A stretch of 64,000 nt of DNA from Blastocatellia bacterium (GTDB lineage: Bacteria > Acidobacteriota > Blastocatellia > Pyrinomonadales > Pyrinomonadaceae): assembly GCA_003168335.1 (NCBI GenBank), contig PMSM01000002.1, forward strand, positions 372,001 through 436,000, written 5' to 3'. The notes beneath the pieces were generated by a model that did not search any database, was not told the origin of the DNA, and saw only the letters and a program-made list of their open reading frames with translations. The position numbers and the translations under genes are program-made. Below, piece after piece: positions 34,505-43,131 of the stretch (positions within the stretch are counted from its first letter, which is position 1; each line of letters opens with the position of its first letter).

Positions 34505-35029
34505 ATGAATGAAATCGGCCGACCCTTCATTGCGAGTTCGCGCGCGTACTTTGCCGAGGACTACCTGCCGAAGATCGAGCGTTGCCTGGAATTGCTTACC
34601 GACGAGCAAATCTGGTGGCGCGCAAATCCGCAGTCAAACAGCATCGGAAATCTCCTCCTGCATTTGAGTGGAAACGTCCGCCAATGGATCGTTTGCAGCT
34701 TGGGCGGCGCTCCGGATCAACGTGATCGAGATTCAGAGTTTGCCCAACGCAGCAGCATTCCGCGCCATGAGCTGTTAGCTCGACTAAAGCAAACGCTCAG
34801 CGAAGCTGACGCCACTCTGGCGAAGTTCGACCCGGACGAGCTGCTCGAGCGACGAGTGATCCAGGGAATGGATGTCACGGCACTCGAAGCGATTTTTCAC
34901 GTGGTCGAGCACTTCTCGATGCACACCGGACAGATAATCATGATGGCCAAGATGTTCGCCGAGGTCGATCTGGAGTTCTACGATTTCACGGACACGAAGG
35001 CAGTGCTGACGTGGAAGTCGGCGCCGTAA
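34505..35029 (+). CDS. DinB/DUF1572-family protein
   Basis: 174 residues from the ATG at 34505, which has AAAGGG ten bases upstream; a GTG at 34487 overlapping the previous stop is an alternative. It is a four-helix-bundle protein with the DUF1572 pattern: YLPKIERCLELLTDEQIWWRANPQSNSIGNLLLHLSGNVRQWI and IFHVVEHFSMHTGQIIMMAKM. Three His residues (LLHLSGN, HVVEHFSMHTGQ) are positioned to bind a metal as in DinB/YfiT thiol-S-transferase-like proteins. Relatives use bacillithiol or mycothiol, which agrees with the YtxJ-like gene 2.5 kb away. The exact substrate is unknown. Confidence 0.85.
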   Translation: MNEIGRPFIASSRAYFAEDYLPKIERCLELLTDEQIWWRANPQSNSIGNLLLHLSGNVRQWIVCSLGGAPDQRDRDSEFAQRSSIPRHELLARLKQTLSEADATLAKFDPDELLERRVIQGMDVTALEAIFHVVEHFSMHTGQIIMMAKMFAEVDLEFYDFTDTKAVLTWKSAP

Positions 35030-35140
35030 CTTCCCGTCCGCGGTTGCGATAGACACCGAATTTTGTGCTACGATTCCCGCCGGCCAGTAATCTTGAGTTA
35101 AGACGCAATAATTGAATCACACCTGGAGGCCCCGTTTCTG

Positions 35141-35419
35141 ATGACTTACATCGTTGCCGAACCCTGCGTGAACTGTCGCTATACCGATTGTGCTCTGGTT
35201 TGTCCCGTGGATGCGTTCCATCTTGACGATGACATGTTGGTGATTCATCCCGAAACCTGCATTGACTGTGACGCGTGTGTCCCTGAATGCCCGGTCGAGG
35301 CTATCTTCGTCGAAGACAAATTGCCGTCGGAATGGTCGCATTTCACCAAGATCAATGCGGATAGGGCACTGAGCGGCTTGCCCACGATCAACGTCAGACT
35401 GGATCCCTTATGTCAGTAA
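35141..35419 (+). CDS. fdxA: 7Fe ferredoxin (3Fe-4S/4Fe-4S)
   Basis: 92 residues, typical FdxA. It opens [26 protein letters not shown], followed by [16 protein letters not shown], giving the cysteine sets for two clusters. The tail [26 protein letters not shown] matches the C-terminal extension of this family. It carries electrons at low potential in the cytoplasm; the partner cannot be told. GGAGG lies upstream of the ATG. It stands alone with about 110 bases of upstream space for a promoter. Confidence 0.93.
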   Translation: MTYIVAEPCVNCRYTDCALVCPVDAFHLDDDMLVIHPETCIDCDACVPECPVEAIFVEDKLPSEWSHFTKINADRALSGLPTINVRLDPLCQ

Positions 35420-35628
35420 GAGACCCGGTAATTCAAGGCCGAAGTGAAAGTAATTCAGACAGGCGCGCCGGCCGCGGCCAACCGAAGCGGCGGTCGCGCC
35501 CTCTTAGTATTCCGGAACACGCCTTGCGGGTGAGTTTTCGAGTTTCAGACCTCCAATTCGTTGCCGCTTGTTTCACCGCACGCGGTACCCGGCCGCTGGA
35601 GTTTGAATTTTAGGATTTGAAATCTGAA

Positions 35629-35934
35629 ATGAGAGAGAGCACAAAGCGTTTAGTAGGTGGATTAGCGTTGGCGGCAGGAGCAATGGGAGCGTTTGGTGCA
35701 GTCGTGATGAGAAAGAACCGCAAAGCAAATCGCGCCGGCCGCCGTGAAAGAGATAGGGCCGCCGATTGTTGGGCGCGACCGGGAATGGAAGTGGTTTTTC
35801 GGGCTGAAGTAATGCCCGGGCGGCACACTCCTGAACGCACCTTTCACGTCACGAGTTTACTACCCAGTGGACGCGTGCTTTTGGATGGAGTCGCCGGCGA
35901 ACACGCCGAGAAAGAATTTCAACCGATTAGATAA
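35629..35934 (+). CDS. Small membrane-anchored hypothetical protein
   Basis: 101 residues from the ATG at 35629 (a TTG lies 12 bases upstream). A short hydrophobic segment at ~9-28 (LVGGLALAAGAMGAFGAVVM) is followed by a basic stop-transfer stretch (RKNRKANRAGRRERDR) and a small beta-rich domain (MEVVFRAEVMPGRHTPERTFHVTSLLPSGRVLLDGVAGEHAEKEF). The domain should face the cytoplasm. Family not recognised. A palindrome follows at 35951. Confidence 0.65.
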   Translation: MRESTKRLVGGLALAAGAMGAFGAVVMRKNRKANRAGRRERDRAADCWARPGMEVVFRAEVMPGRHTPERTFHVTSLLPSGRVLLDGVAGEHAEKEFQPIR

Positions 35935-35950
35935 GGCTGGATCTGGAAAA

Positions 35951-36022
35951 ATTAGCCGCGAAAAGGCACAGAAGGCACAAGACGAAATTTGCTCTTGCGC
36001 CTTTTGTGCTTTTTTGTGGCTG
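35951..36022. repeat. Palindromic element between convergent genes, AAAGGCACA family
   Basis: AGCCGCGAAAAGGCACAGAA..CACAAGA on the left pairs with TCTTGCGCCTTTTGTGCTTT..TGTGGCT on the right. It lies between two convergent genes and has a T-rich right side, so it probably acts as a two-way terminator. Its wording resembles 19566-19640 in style but not in exact sequence. Confidence 0.7.
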
Positions 36023-36050
36023 GTCCGTTCTCTTACGGTGTGAGGATCCT

Positions 36051-36827
36051 TCACCATTCATAGACCCGACCGATTTCCATCACACTCAGATTATTCATTT
36101 CCAATTCCGTCAGTTCGCGGGCGACGGTTTCTCGATAGGCTGGTTTCAGGTGCACCGCCAGAATGTCCATGCCGTTGTGGCTGAGCTTGCGCAGTTCATC
36201 CCGCAACATGACCGGCGTGAGGTGCTTCGAGGCTTCAGCCAGCCCGCGCATTGAGTTCGGGAACGAGGCTTCGATGAACAGCGCTTCAAGGTGTGGCGCC
36301 CGGCTGGCGACTTTCCAAAACTCTTCCGTCTCGGCAGTGTCTGAACTGAAAGCGACTGTGACTTTGCTGTCAGAGACGAGCAAGCCCACCGTAGGCACAA
36401 TGTGATTGACGGGAATCGCAATCACTGTCAAATGTGCGACCTGGAATTCTTTGCCGATCTCAAACGGCACATATTCCATCACCCGCCCTCGTTCGTTCTT
36501 CAGCTCGTCAAACCGCGGATAAACATTGTCGTTAAAGACGTCGCGCTTCAGCAGATCGATTACCTGCTGAGTCGCATGAATGCGGATCGGTTGTTCCAGT
36601 TCGCCGAAAAGATCGTCGACGAAGATCGGCAAGCTGGCAATGTGATCCATGTGGGGATGCGTGACGATGACGTCGCGTACGGTGCGGCGCTGGGCTTCGC
36701 TCAGCGCAATGCCGATGCTGCCGGCGTCAACCGAAACGCGATCGTCAATGAGGAAGCAGGTCAGGCGTTGCGCCGCGTTAGCGTGCCCGCTGTCATCGAA
36801 CGAGCTGGGTAATAGTTGAATGTGCAA
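36051..36827 (-). CDS. MBL-fold hydrolase, class II cyclic-nucleotide phosphodiesterase-like
   Basis: 258 residues from a TTG at 36827; the first strand MHIQLLPSSF is what the family expects, so this start is kept. The metal motif THPHMDH is at residues 56-62, with later metal His/Asp in PVNHIVPTVGLLV, SSDTAETEEFW and AVHLKP. The layout matches class II 3',5'-cyclic nucleotide phosphodiesterase-like and RNase Z-like MBL proteins. Whether it cleaves cAMP, cGMP or another compound is not clear. It has the same direction as PrsW, separated by a 100-base gap. Confidence 0.86.
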   Translation of the reverse strand: MHIQLLPSSFDDSGHANAAQRLTCFLIDDRVSVDAGSIGIALSEAQRRTVRDVIVTHPHMDHIASLPIFVDDLFGELEQPIRIHATQQVIDLLKRDVFNDNVYPRFDELKNERGRVMEYVPFEIGKEFQVAHLTVIAIPVNHIVPTVGLLVSDSKVTVAFSSDTAETEEFWKVASRAPHLEALFIEASFPNSMRGLAEASKHLTPVMLRDELRKLSHNGMDILAVHLKPAYRETVARELTELEMNNLSVMEIGRVYEW

Positions 36828-36927
36828 GTATCAGGTGTTGTTGGGTTCAGAATCTATCCAAGAGCGCCCCAAGTATAAGCCAACCACGGTCAAGGCGCTA
36901 AAGTTTTCCGCCGCGTCGAATCCTCTC

Positions 36928-38112
36928 TTAGCTCGGACCCTTCTGACGGTAACCAAGTTTTTGGCGCAACTCCTGCAATGTATAAAGGTATGAGTGCTCG
37001 CGCTCCTGCGCCAAATTCGGATTGCGGCCAATCCCGCGCGCCACGCGACTGCGATGAAACGCCAGCTCACTGGCGATTTGGTTACAGCGCATACGTGTTC
37101 GCCATACCGGAAAACCCTGCGTCTTAAGCGCGTTCCATGACATTCCCATACGGCCACGAATCGTGCAGAGCATTTCGTATTCCTCCGGCTCGAAAAAACC
37201 GTTTTGAAAATCCGGATAAAGAAACTGCCGTACGATACGGCCTTCGCGGCGCAACGAGAAAAAGACCACCATGAGAGTTACGATAAAAGCAGGTCCCATG
37301 ATGCCAAAGTAGGCGGCAAAAAATCCAGCCGTCCCGCCGTAGGTGGCCGAGCCGTTCCAGGTTGCGTGCATCAGAACTGCCAGCATGAAACCCAACACCG
37401 GAGCCACGAGCTTGATGAACCCGTTGTTGGTTTGCCGGGCCCAGCCGAGTCCAATTCCAGTCATGCTGGTGAACAGCGGGTGAGAGAAAGGCGCAGCCAT
37501 TCCGCGGATGATGAAGATTACGGTCAACCCGCCGAGTCCGCCTTGCAACGCCCTGCCGTAGTAGAGGACGTTCTCAGTCATGGCAAAACCGAGACCGACC
37601 ATGCCGGCGTAAACTATTCCGTCAAGGACGCCGTCGAATTCATCCCGCTTCCACAAAAACAGAATTAGCAGGATGCAGGCCTTGGCGCTCTCTTCGACAA
37701 TTGGCGCCGAGATTACGGCCCCAAAATTTTCGCCGATCTGTTGGTCGTGGGTGGCGACCGCGGCCATGATTGACAGGCCGGTATTAAAAATGAAGGCAAT
37801 GAAAACCGCGACCAGCGCGCCCCAGAAAAATGACGTGGCCAGCATCCACAGAGGTTCAGATTCGTAACGGTCGATCCAGAGCAGCAGCATCACATAGATC
37901 GGCACCGGTAAGCTGGCGCAAATCAATCCGATAATCAATTCGACCAGGCCGGTCTCTGCCCCAATCAGGGCCAGCACGATCAGGCCCAGCAAAGCCGCAA
38001 CCATCACCGCCAGCGCTGCCAGAAGAATTTTGAAGACGCTCTGATGACCTGAAGACTTGATACCAGGCGGAATCGGAGGGCGAGCGGCATTGGGGGTGAA
38101 TGCGTTATTCAT
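36928..38112 (-). CDS. PrsW-family intramembrane metalloprotease
   Basis: 394 residues with about eight membrane helices between ~28 and ~330 and a soluble C-terminal tail of ~90 residues. PrsW motifs are visible: SAPIVEESAK (E140-E141), FDGVLDGIVYAGMVGLGFAMTENVLYY (159-185), a late HPLFTSMTGIGLG and LMHATWNG with the putative metal His residues. In Bacillus, PrsW cuts an anti-sigma factor in response to stress, but in other phyla the substrate is usually unknown. The N-terminal region is Pro-rich. The C-terminal tail (EEYEMLCTIRGRMGMSWNAL..) is not part of minimal PrsW and may bind a partner. Confidence 0.92.
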   Translation of the reverse strand: MNNAFTPNAARPPIPPGIKSSGHQSVFKILLAALAVMVAALLGLIVLALIGAETGLVELIIGLICASLPVPIYVMLLLWIDRYESEPLWMLATSFFWGALVAVFIAFIFNTGLSIMAAVATHDQQIGENFGAVISAPIVEESAKACILLILFLWKRDEFDGVLDGIVYAGMVGLGFAMTENVLYYGRALQGGLGGLTVIFIIRGMAAPFSHPLFTSMTGIGLGWARQTNNGFIKLVAPVLGFMLAVLMHATWNGSATYGGTAGFFAAYFGIMGPAFIVTLMVVFFSLRREGRIVRQFLYPDFQNGFFEPEEYEMLCTIRGRMGMSWNALKTQGFPVWRTRMRCNQIASELAFHRSRVARGIGRNPNLAQEREHSYLYTLQELRQKLGYRQKGPS

Positions 38113-38199
38113 TTTGTTTGGTCGAATCTTAGGCTGAAATTCAGGCGCAGTATATCCACATTTCGAGAAAGCGGCCAGAGTCGCGGCGCACCCAATGCT

Positions 38200-38973
38200 T
38201 CAGCGCGCGCACGTGAGCGCGCGGCCACCATCGATCTGGTAAGTCGCGCCGGTTATCCAGGCAGCCCTTTCTGAAGCCAGATAGAAAACCAACTCGGCTA
38301 TCTCCTTTGGATCGCCTACACGTCCGAGGGGGTGGGTTGTCTTTGAGTGCTCCAGAAAGCGCTCGTAAGCTTCTTCACTCATCCCACCTCGTTTATGAAT
38401 TTCCGTGACGACGACCCCGGGATTCACAGCATTGACCCTAACGCCTTTAGGCGCGAGTTCGAGCGCCGCGCAACGCGTCAACTGGTCGACGGCGGCCTTG
38501 GACACGCAGTAAGCCAGAACGCCGGGAAAGGAACGCAATCCGGTAACACTCGAGACATTGACGATGTTGCCTTTGGTTTTGATCAGGTGTGGCGTGGCCA
38601 TCTGCATCAGCTGAAACACAGCCCGCACGTTGACGTTCATCATTGCGTCCCAGGCCGCGAGCGAAGTATCTTCGATCGAGCCGGCGGAAATGTGACCGGC
38701 CGCATTTACCAGCACGTCCAGACGGCCAAATCTGCGGACAGTCTCATCGATCGCATGTTGGGCCTGGTCGCTATTAGTTACATCGACTGCCAAAACCAAC
38801 GGTTCGCCTCCGGCAGCCTTCACCGCTGTCTCAACATCGCGAAGCGCGGTGTGGTTCCGGCCCAGCGCGACGACGTGTGCCGACTGTGCGGCAAACTTCA
38901 CGGCGACGGAGTGCCCAATTCCTGAAGTGGCTCCGGTCACGAGGACGACTTTGTCTGCCAAGCTATCTTCCAT
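38200..38973 (-). CDS. Short-chain dehydrogenase/reductase
   Basis: 257 residues from the ATG at 38973, with AAGGAAGG upstream. A classical SDR: cofactor loop TGATSGIG near residue 14, NAAGH, catalytic Ser in NVSSVTG, Tyr and Lys in AYCVSK, and the substrate loop NPGVVVTEIHKRGGM. The C-terminal ASERAAWITGATYQIDGGRAL is typical. There is an Arg-side-neutral ALGRNH after strand 2, which hints at NADP(H) use. The substrate is not predictable. It heads a minus-strand group with PrsW, 87 bases apart. Confidence 0.94.
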   Translation of the reverse strand: MEDSLADKVVLVTGATSGIGHSVAVKFAAQSAHVVALGRNHTALRDVETAVKAAGGEPLVLAVDVTNSDQAQHAIDETVRRFGRLDVLVNAAGHISAGSIEDTSLAAWDAMMNVNVRAVFQLMQMATPHLIKTKGNIVNVSSVTGLRSFPGVLAYCVSKAAVDQLTRCAALELAPKGVRVNAVNPGVVVTEIHKRGGMSEEAYERFLEHSKTTHPLGRVGDPKEIAELVFYLASERAAWITGATYQIDGGRALTCAR

Positions 38974-39179
38974 CAATCCTTCCTTTCTCTACGCTATAAT
39001 GACCGGCTTATCCAAAGCGTTGGATCGCGAAGTCAAACAGAATTCAGCGCGACATATTGACATACGCGACCACAGATTGACTATAATTTCGCGCGGGCAG
39101 AATTCACAGGCGAGTCAGACCGGCTTAAGTTGTCTGAAAAATGAATCTAAGTCAGTAGGATGCCGCCAGTCTCAGTAGA

Positions 39180-40217
39180 TTGATTTCCCCAGTTGAGTTC
39201 AGGCAGAAGAGGTTGTCGATCGAATCACAAGAACCCGGTTCTTACCCGTCGAAGCGCTCAGGCATCCGGCGAGAATCTTCGTTCCCCAGACCTGGCGGTC
39301 CGGTGCGGGCGCCGTCGGTGTCTGGCTTTATGACGGCTGCGGCGGCTGCCTCTGCGGTTTTGTTCTTTGTGCTCTGGTGGATGTTGCTGGGCGAAGAGAA
39401 CCCCTGGGTACCCGCGGGTTTGGCTGCCAGCGTGGTGATGCTGTTAGCGGCCTCAGCGCGGCTGGCAGTAGCCAGGCGAGCTCGAACACGCTATGTGCGC
39501 GATCAACATAGCCGCGAATGGGGTGGCCGTTCAATGCAGAGGCCATCGGGCAAGGTGATGCAGTCGACGAGCTTGCACTCTGCCGGCCTGCGCGCGCTCC
39601 AAAGACAGTCCGCCGATGCCGATGCCAGGGACCTACCTCCGCAGGCGCATCGCGACCTCTATGTTCTTTGCACGGATTATCTGAACGGTGCCGAGCAAGC
39701 TTTGCAATCGCCCAGCTTGCCGGCCGAGGGGCGGCTGGCTTTGCGCACCGGGCAGGAGCGGGTGCGAACTCTGCAAAAGCATCATCTGCTGACGTGGGCC
39801 AGGGGCTCGGCACGGGCTCTCACACACGAGGCGCAGCAGCGAGTTCGCCTTTATGAAAAGGTCGAGACCGCCAATCGCGCCCTGGAGTGCATTGATTCGG
39901 CTTTGAAGGTTTATCCCGACGAGGAGGAACTCAAAATCTCGGCTCGTGCCGTGCGCGACTTCATCACTTCCAGCAGAGTAGCGCACTGGGTCGAGCTGGC
40001 AGAGAGGGCTGCGTTTAAGGGCTATTACCGAAGGGCGATCGATCGCTACCGCGATGCCTTGTTTTATCTTACTCGGGACGGCCCGGATCAGGACCGCGAA
40101 GCAGGAGCAGAACGGATCACGCGGGAGATTGATTTGTTACGAGCACGCTTGGCCGCAGAGCGGGCCACCATCAATTCGCCCCGGCCGACCAATAGTCCAA
40201 AGGAGCAGGGGAAATAG
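39180..40217 (+). CDS. Membrane protein with cytoplasmic helical domain, unknown
   Basis: 345 residues if translation begins at the TTG at 39180; no better start is obvious and the first ~45 residues are low in structure, so the true start may be a GTG near 39303. Two membrane helices (MTAAAAASAVLFFVLWWML at ~51-70 and VPAGLAASVVMLLAASARLAVA at ~77-98) are followed by a long helical, charged domain with TPR-like stretches (VETANRALECIDSALKVYPDEEELKI; AERAAFKGYYRRAIDRYRDAL). It precedes the zinc-ribbon and polysaccharide-export genes in the same direction, so it may belong to that group. No family recognised. Confidence 0.7.
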   Translation: MISPVEFRQKRLSIESQEPGSYPSKRSGIRRESSFPRPGGPVRAPSVSGFMTAAAAASAVLFFVLWWMLLGEENPWVPAGLAASVVMLLAASARLAVARRARTRYVRDQHSREWGGRSMQRPSGKVMQSTSLHSAGLRALQRQSADADARDLPPQAHRDLYVLCTDYLNGAEQALQSPSLPAEGRLALRTGQERVRTLQKHHLLTWARGSARALTHEAQQRVRLYEKVETANRALECIDSALKVYPDEEELKISARAVRDFITSSRVAHWVELAERAAFKGYYRRAIDRYRDALFYLTRDGPDQDREAGAERITREIDLLRARLAAERATINSPRPTNSPKEQGK

Positions 40218-40276
40218 CGCCACGCTTTGGCCTCGCGGCTAATTCAGCACTCCAAGACCGAGAGCAGGGAACCGAA

Positions 40277-40456
40277 ATGTTCAAAAGAAAGTGTCCAAGG
40301 TGCGGGAGCACCAAGATTCGACCGGGCTATCGGCGTATGCCCTGGTTCTTGCGAATGTTTGGCATCCACCATCTTTTGTGCGATCATTGCAACTGGTTAT
40401 TCACAGGATTCGGCCTTCCGGGGATGGGCACGCACAGGTCAAAGAGACGAAACTAA
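40277..40456 (+). CDS. 59-residue zinc-ribbon protein
   Basis: A short gene with GGGA seven bases before the ATG. It reads MFKRKCPRCGSTKIRPGYRR, then PWFLRMFGIHHLLCDHCNW, and ends in basic residues. Two CxxC pairs (CPRC, CDHC) about 27 residues apart make a plausible zinc ribbon, with a hydrophobic patch between them (WFLRMFGI). It lies 59 bases after the membrane gene and 112 bases before the export gene. Function unknown. Confidence 0.7.
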   Translation: MFKRKCPRCGSTKIRPGYRRMPWFLRMFGIHHLLCDHCNWLFTGFGLPGMGTHRSKRRN

Positions 40457-40568
40457 AGGCGGCTGCCCATCAGCAGGGTTGTTCTTAATTGCAGGCTTGG
40501 ATTCCTGTTCACCCATTGTTAGCTGCCTCCAGGCATTTCAATGAATTAACGACTTTTGAGGTTTAGCT

Positions 40569-41591
40569 ATGAGCAAGAAAACTCTGATCCTCTTTGCGGC
40601 TCTCTTCACTTTTGGTGCGGTTCTTTCTGCGTTGGCGCAGGATCAAAATCCCGGGCGGGTCTCAGGCTCTTCATCGGCGGCTATTGATAACCAGGGCGTC
40701 AGGGGCTATCTGCTGGGGCCGGGCGATGTTTTGGACGTGCGAGTTTTTGGCCAACCGGATTTAAGCTCTATAGTGGAAGTTGACGACAGCGGTCAGATTT
40801 CTTCGCTTCCTTTTTTGGAAACGCCACTCCCGGCGCAGTGTCGCACGGAAAAGGAAATCCAAATAGACATCACTAAAGCGTATTCGAAGTATATACGGAA
40901 CCCGCAGGTGAGCGTGCGCATCTCTGATCATAAAAGCCGGCCGCCGGCAACTATCTCGGGGGCAGTGCACGGTGCGATGCAGGTCACAATGTTGAGGCGC
41001 GTTCGCTTGCACGAATTGGTGACCAAAGCAGGTGGATGGACAGATCGGGCCAGCGGAACAATTCAGATTATGCATACACAGCCCGAGATGTGCCCGGATC
41101 CGGACGCAGTCTTTCAGAAAACGAGCGCTGCATCCACACCGGGAACCTTCGGGATCGAAGTCTTCAAGATTAGCGATCTAAAAATGGGTAAGGAAGAGGC
41201 CGACCCGTACATTCGTCCCGGAGACATTGTCATCGTTACTGAAGGCGAGCCTGTTTACATAACTGGTGCGGTAATGGGAGCGCGAGAGCTTGTACTGAAA
41301 GACCAACTCACCTTGGGGCGAGCCATTGCGATGGCTGGCGGAGTTCAAAGACTTGCGAAGTCAAACGAAATCCACATCTACCGTCAGAAGGAAGGAAAGG
41401 GCGGCCAGGACGACTTGACGTTCAACTACGACGCAATTAAGAAAGGCCAGGAGAAGGATGTCTTCCTGCAGGCTTACGATATCATTGACGTCCGAATGCA
41501 GAACCAGTTTTCACCCAAGAGCCTGGGAGATTTCTTCTTGAATATGACCAAAAGCAGCATGGGAATTCTACCTCAAAGGATAATCTATTAA
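40569..41591 (+). CDS. Polysaccharide export protein (Wza/GfcE-like, SLBB)
   Basis: 340 residues. A GAGG ribosome site and a Sec signal peptide (LILFAALFTFGAVLSALAQ) precede a polysaccharide-export domain from ~44 (GYLLGPGDVLDVRVFGQPDLSSIVEVDDSGQISSLPFL) and one or two SLBB-type domains (ATISGAVHGAMQVTMLRRVRLHELVTKAGGWTD; VYITGAVMGARELVLKDQLTLGRAIAMAGG). There is no lipobox, unlike E. coli Wza. The C-terminal part lacks a clear amphipathic helix. It probably forms the outer-membrane or periplasmic channel for an exported glycan. No Wzc-like kinase or glycosyltransferase is next to it. Confidence 0.9.
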   Translation: MSKKTLILFAALFTFGAVLSALAQDQNPGRVSGSSSAAIDNQGVRGYLLGPGDVLDVRVFGQPDLSSIVEVDDSGQISSLPFLETPLPAQCRTEKEIQIDITKAYSKYIRNPQVSVRISDHKSRPPATISGAVHGAMQVTMLRRVRLHELVTKAGGWTDRASGTIQIMHTQPEMCPDPDAVFQKTSAASTPGTFGIEVFKISDLKMGKEEADPYIRPGDIVIVTEGEPVYITGAVMGARELVLKDQLTLGRAIAMAGGVQRLAKSNEIHIYRQKEGKGGQDDLTFNYDAIKKGQEKDVFLQAYDIIDVRMQNQFSPKSLGDFFLNMTKSSMGILPQRIIY

Positions 41592-41613
41592 GTCGCCCAC
41601 TAAGTTGAACCTC

Positions 41614-41643
41614 AAAGGCTGGCAAACCGAGCCAGCCTTTCAA
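41614..41643. terminator. Hairpin after the polysaccharide-export gene
   Basis: AAAGGCTGGC (10 bases) and GCCAGCCTTT pair perfectly around a 7-base loop, 22 bases after the stop. The T tract is short (TTT then CAATT), so termination may be partial and the following small gene could still be reached. Confidence 0.65.
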
Positions 41644-41672
41644 TTGTCTTCGGCAAAACTGAGAACAGAAGC

Positions 41673-41918
41673 ATGAGTCAAAGAATAAGATCTAACAAAG
41701 CCAAGAGAAGTCGTGGGTTTACGTACCTCTGGATCTTTGGTCTGGCGGTTTTGGTTATCGGATTACTTTGGAAAGAGCAGACTTCGTTGCTTTACATTCT
41801 CGCCACCCTGGGCGTAACGGTATTGTTGGTGGTCGTGGCCATGGCCGACCTGGGACGCAGCGAGCGGTCGTCAGACACCAGGCCGCTGTCTGACCCCGGC
41901 GCAAAGTCCCGCAACTGA
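41673..41918 (+). CDS. Small two-helix membrane protein
   Basis: 81 residues. A basic N-terminus (SQRIRSNKAKRSRG) leads to two membrane helices: ~18-34 (YLWIFGLAVLVIGLLW) and ~41-60 (LLYILATLGVTVLLVVVAMA). The tail is hydrophilic. By the positive-inside rule the N-terminus is cytoplasmic. It lies 80 bases after the export gene with a hairpin between. No family recognised. Confidence 0.65.
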   Translation: MSQRIRSNKAKRSRGFTYLWIFGLAVLVIGLLWKEQTSLLYILATLGVTVLLVVVAMADLGRSERSSDTRPLSDPGAKSRN

Positions 41919-41971
41919 AAACGCCGGCGCGCTATCGGTGGCGCCGCGAGAGCCCACCGCGGGATTCCTGC

Positions 41972-42910
41972 TCAGAACCTTTCCAGGTCTCTTCCAATAA
42001 CAACCCTTTCGTTATAACCGCCGGCGCGCACGCCTGCCAGCAGTTCTTCATCGCTCGCCCCCATGCGGATGATGTGATCGAGAATGAGCAGCTTTGGCCG
42101 GATGCGACCGGCAAGAGCGCCAAGTTCTACGTCCGACGTATGGTACTCGCGGCAATAGCGCGGCCAGTCTTGCCCGCCCGGGCGATCCTCCGGCTTAAGA
42201 CGTGCCGCGGAATAGACTTCGTGGATCAGGATGTCGACCCCCTGAGCGGCTTTGACCAACTCTTCGCTCGGTCGAGTGTCGCCCGAAATCACGATCGAAC
42301 GATCGGCCGTGTCGATGCGATAAGCAAAGGCATTCTTCCAGGCTCCGTGCTGTACCGCAATCGCAGTGACGCGCACACCGTCTTTCTCATAAACAACTCC
42401 CGCGCCAATTTCATGCACAGCGACGCGATACCCGCCAGCCACTTCGTGCTCCAATCCGTTCGCGCGAATATTGATATCCTCTGAATACGCTGCCAGCAGA
42501 TGATTGGTCATTCTGCGCAAGCCGCGCGGGCCATAGACCGGGAACGGCGCGCGCCTGCGCATTACCCAGGACGTCAGAATCAGATCCGCATATCCCAGAG
42601 TATGATCACTGTGCAGATGGGTGATAAAGAGCGCCTCTGGCCCGTTGATAGGGAGCTTGGCCGCTTGCAAACGCCGCATCACGCCTGGGCCCGCGTCGAA
42701 TAAAAGTACCCGCCCGCCAACAACGACAGCGGTGGCCGGTCCCGAAAGTTCCGGGTCGGGATATGGCGTGCCCGTGCCCAGGAGGATCACTTCGGTTGAC
42801 GCGGTTCTGGAATTGGAAGGGAACGAGGTTGCGTTGTCCCGCGGAAATTTGGTGGGAAGAGCAAACAACCCAAGTCCCAGCGACAAGAAAATTGCCAATG
42901 CAGTTTGCAT
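41972..42910 (-). CDS. Exported MBL-fold hydrolase, RNase Z-like
   Basis: 312 residues from the ATG at 42910; the 23 codons upstream in frame lack a signal and are rejected. A signal peptide (QTALAIFLSLGLGLFALP) precedes the MBL fold. Metal motif THLHSDH is at 97-103, with FDAGPGVMRRL, ISGDTRPSEEL and LILDHI supplying later ligands. It resembles the RNase Z/aryl-sulfatase branch, and secreted members are often called MBL-fold metallohydrolases without a known substrate. An export signal excludes a tRNA role. It converges on the small membrane gene. Confidence 0.86.
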   Translation of the reverse strand: MQTALAIFLSLGLGLFALPTKFPRDNATSFPSNSRTASTEVILLGTGTPYPDPELSGPATAVVVGGRVLLFDAGPGVMRRLQAAKLPINGPEALFITHLHSDHTLGYADLILTSWVMRRRAPFPVYGPRGLRRMTNHLLAAYSEDINIRANGLEHEVAGGYRVAVHEIGAGVVYEKDGVRVTAIAVQHGAWKNAFAYRIDTADRSIVISGDTRPSEELVKAAQGVDILIHEVYSAARLKPEDRPGGQDWPRYCREYHTSDVELGALAGRIRPKLLILDHIIRMGASDEELLAGVRAGGYNERVVIGRDLERF

Positions 42911-43131
42911 ACAAATACGACTCCTTCCACTCCTTCGGTGGACGCTAACGTTGGCGGCGTGTCGAAGCCAGCTGATCAAGACACAGCTCTAAGCGCCGGT
43001 TGCTACTGAGATTCATTTCACTCAAACTGACCACTGCCGATGCGCCGTTCGGTTGGATTTTTCCGGCACCTCGATTAAAGTATGTCCGCCCAGACTCAAA
43101 ATTCAAAAGTTTTTCCGGAGGACCAATCCGA

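Noticed and set aside
35410-35613. 67-codon ORF overlapping the ferredoxin end
   Set aside because: Basic, low-complexity start and no ribosome site; no family seen.
43000-43131. N-terminal extension of the prolyl oligopeptidase
   Set aside because: GGAGG and the signal peptide place the start at 43132.
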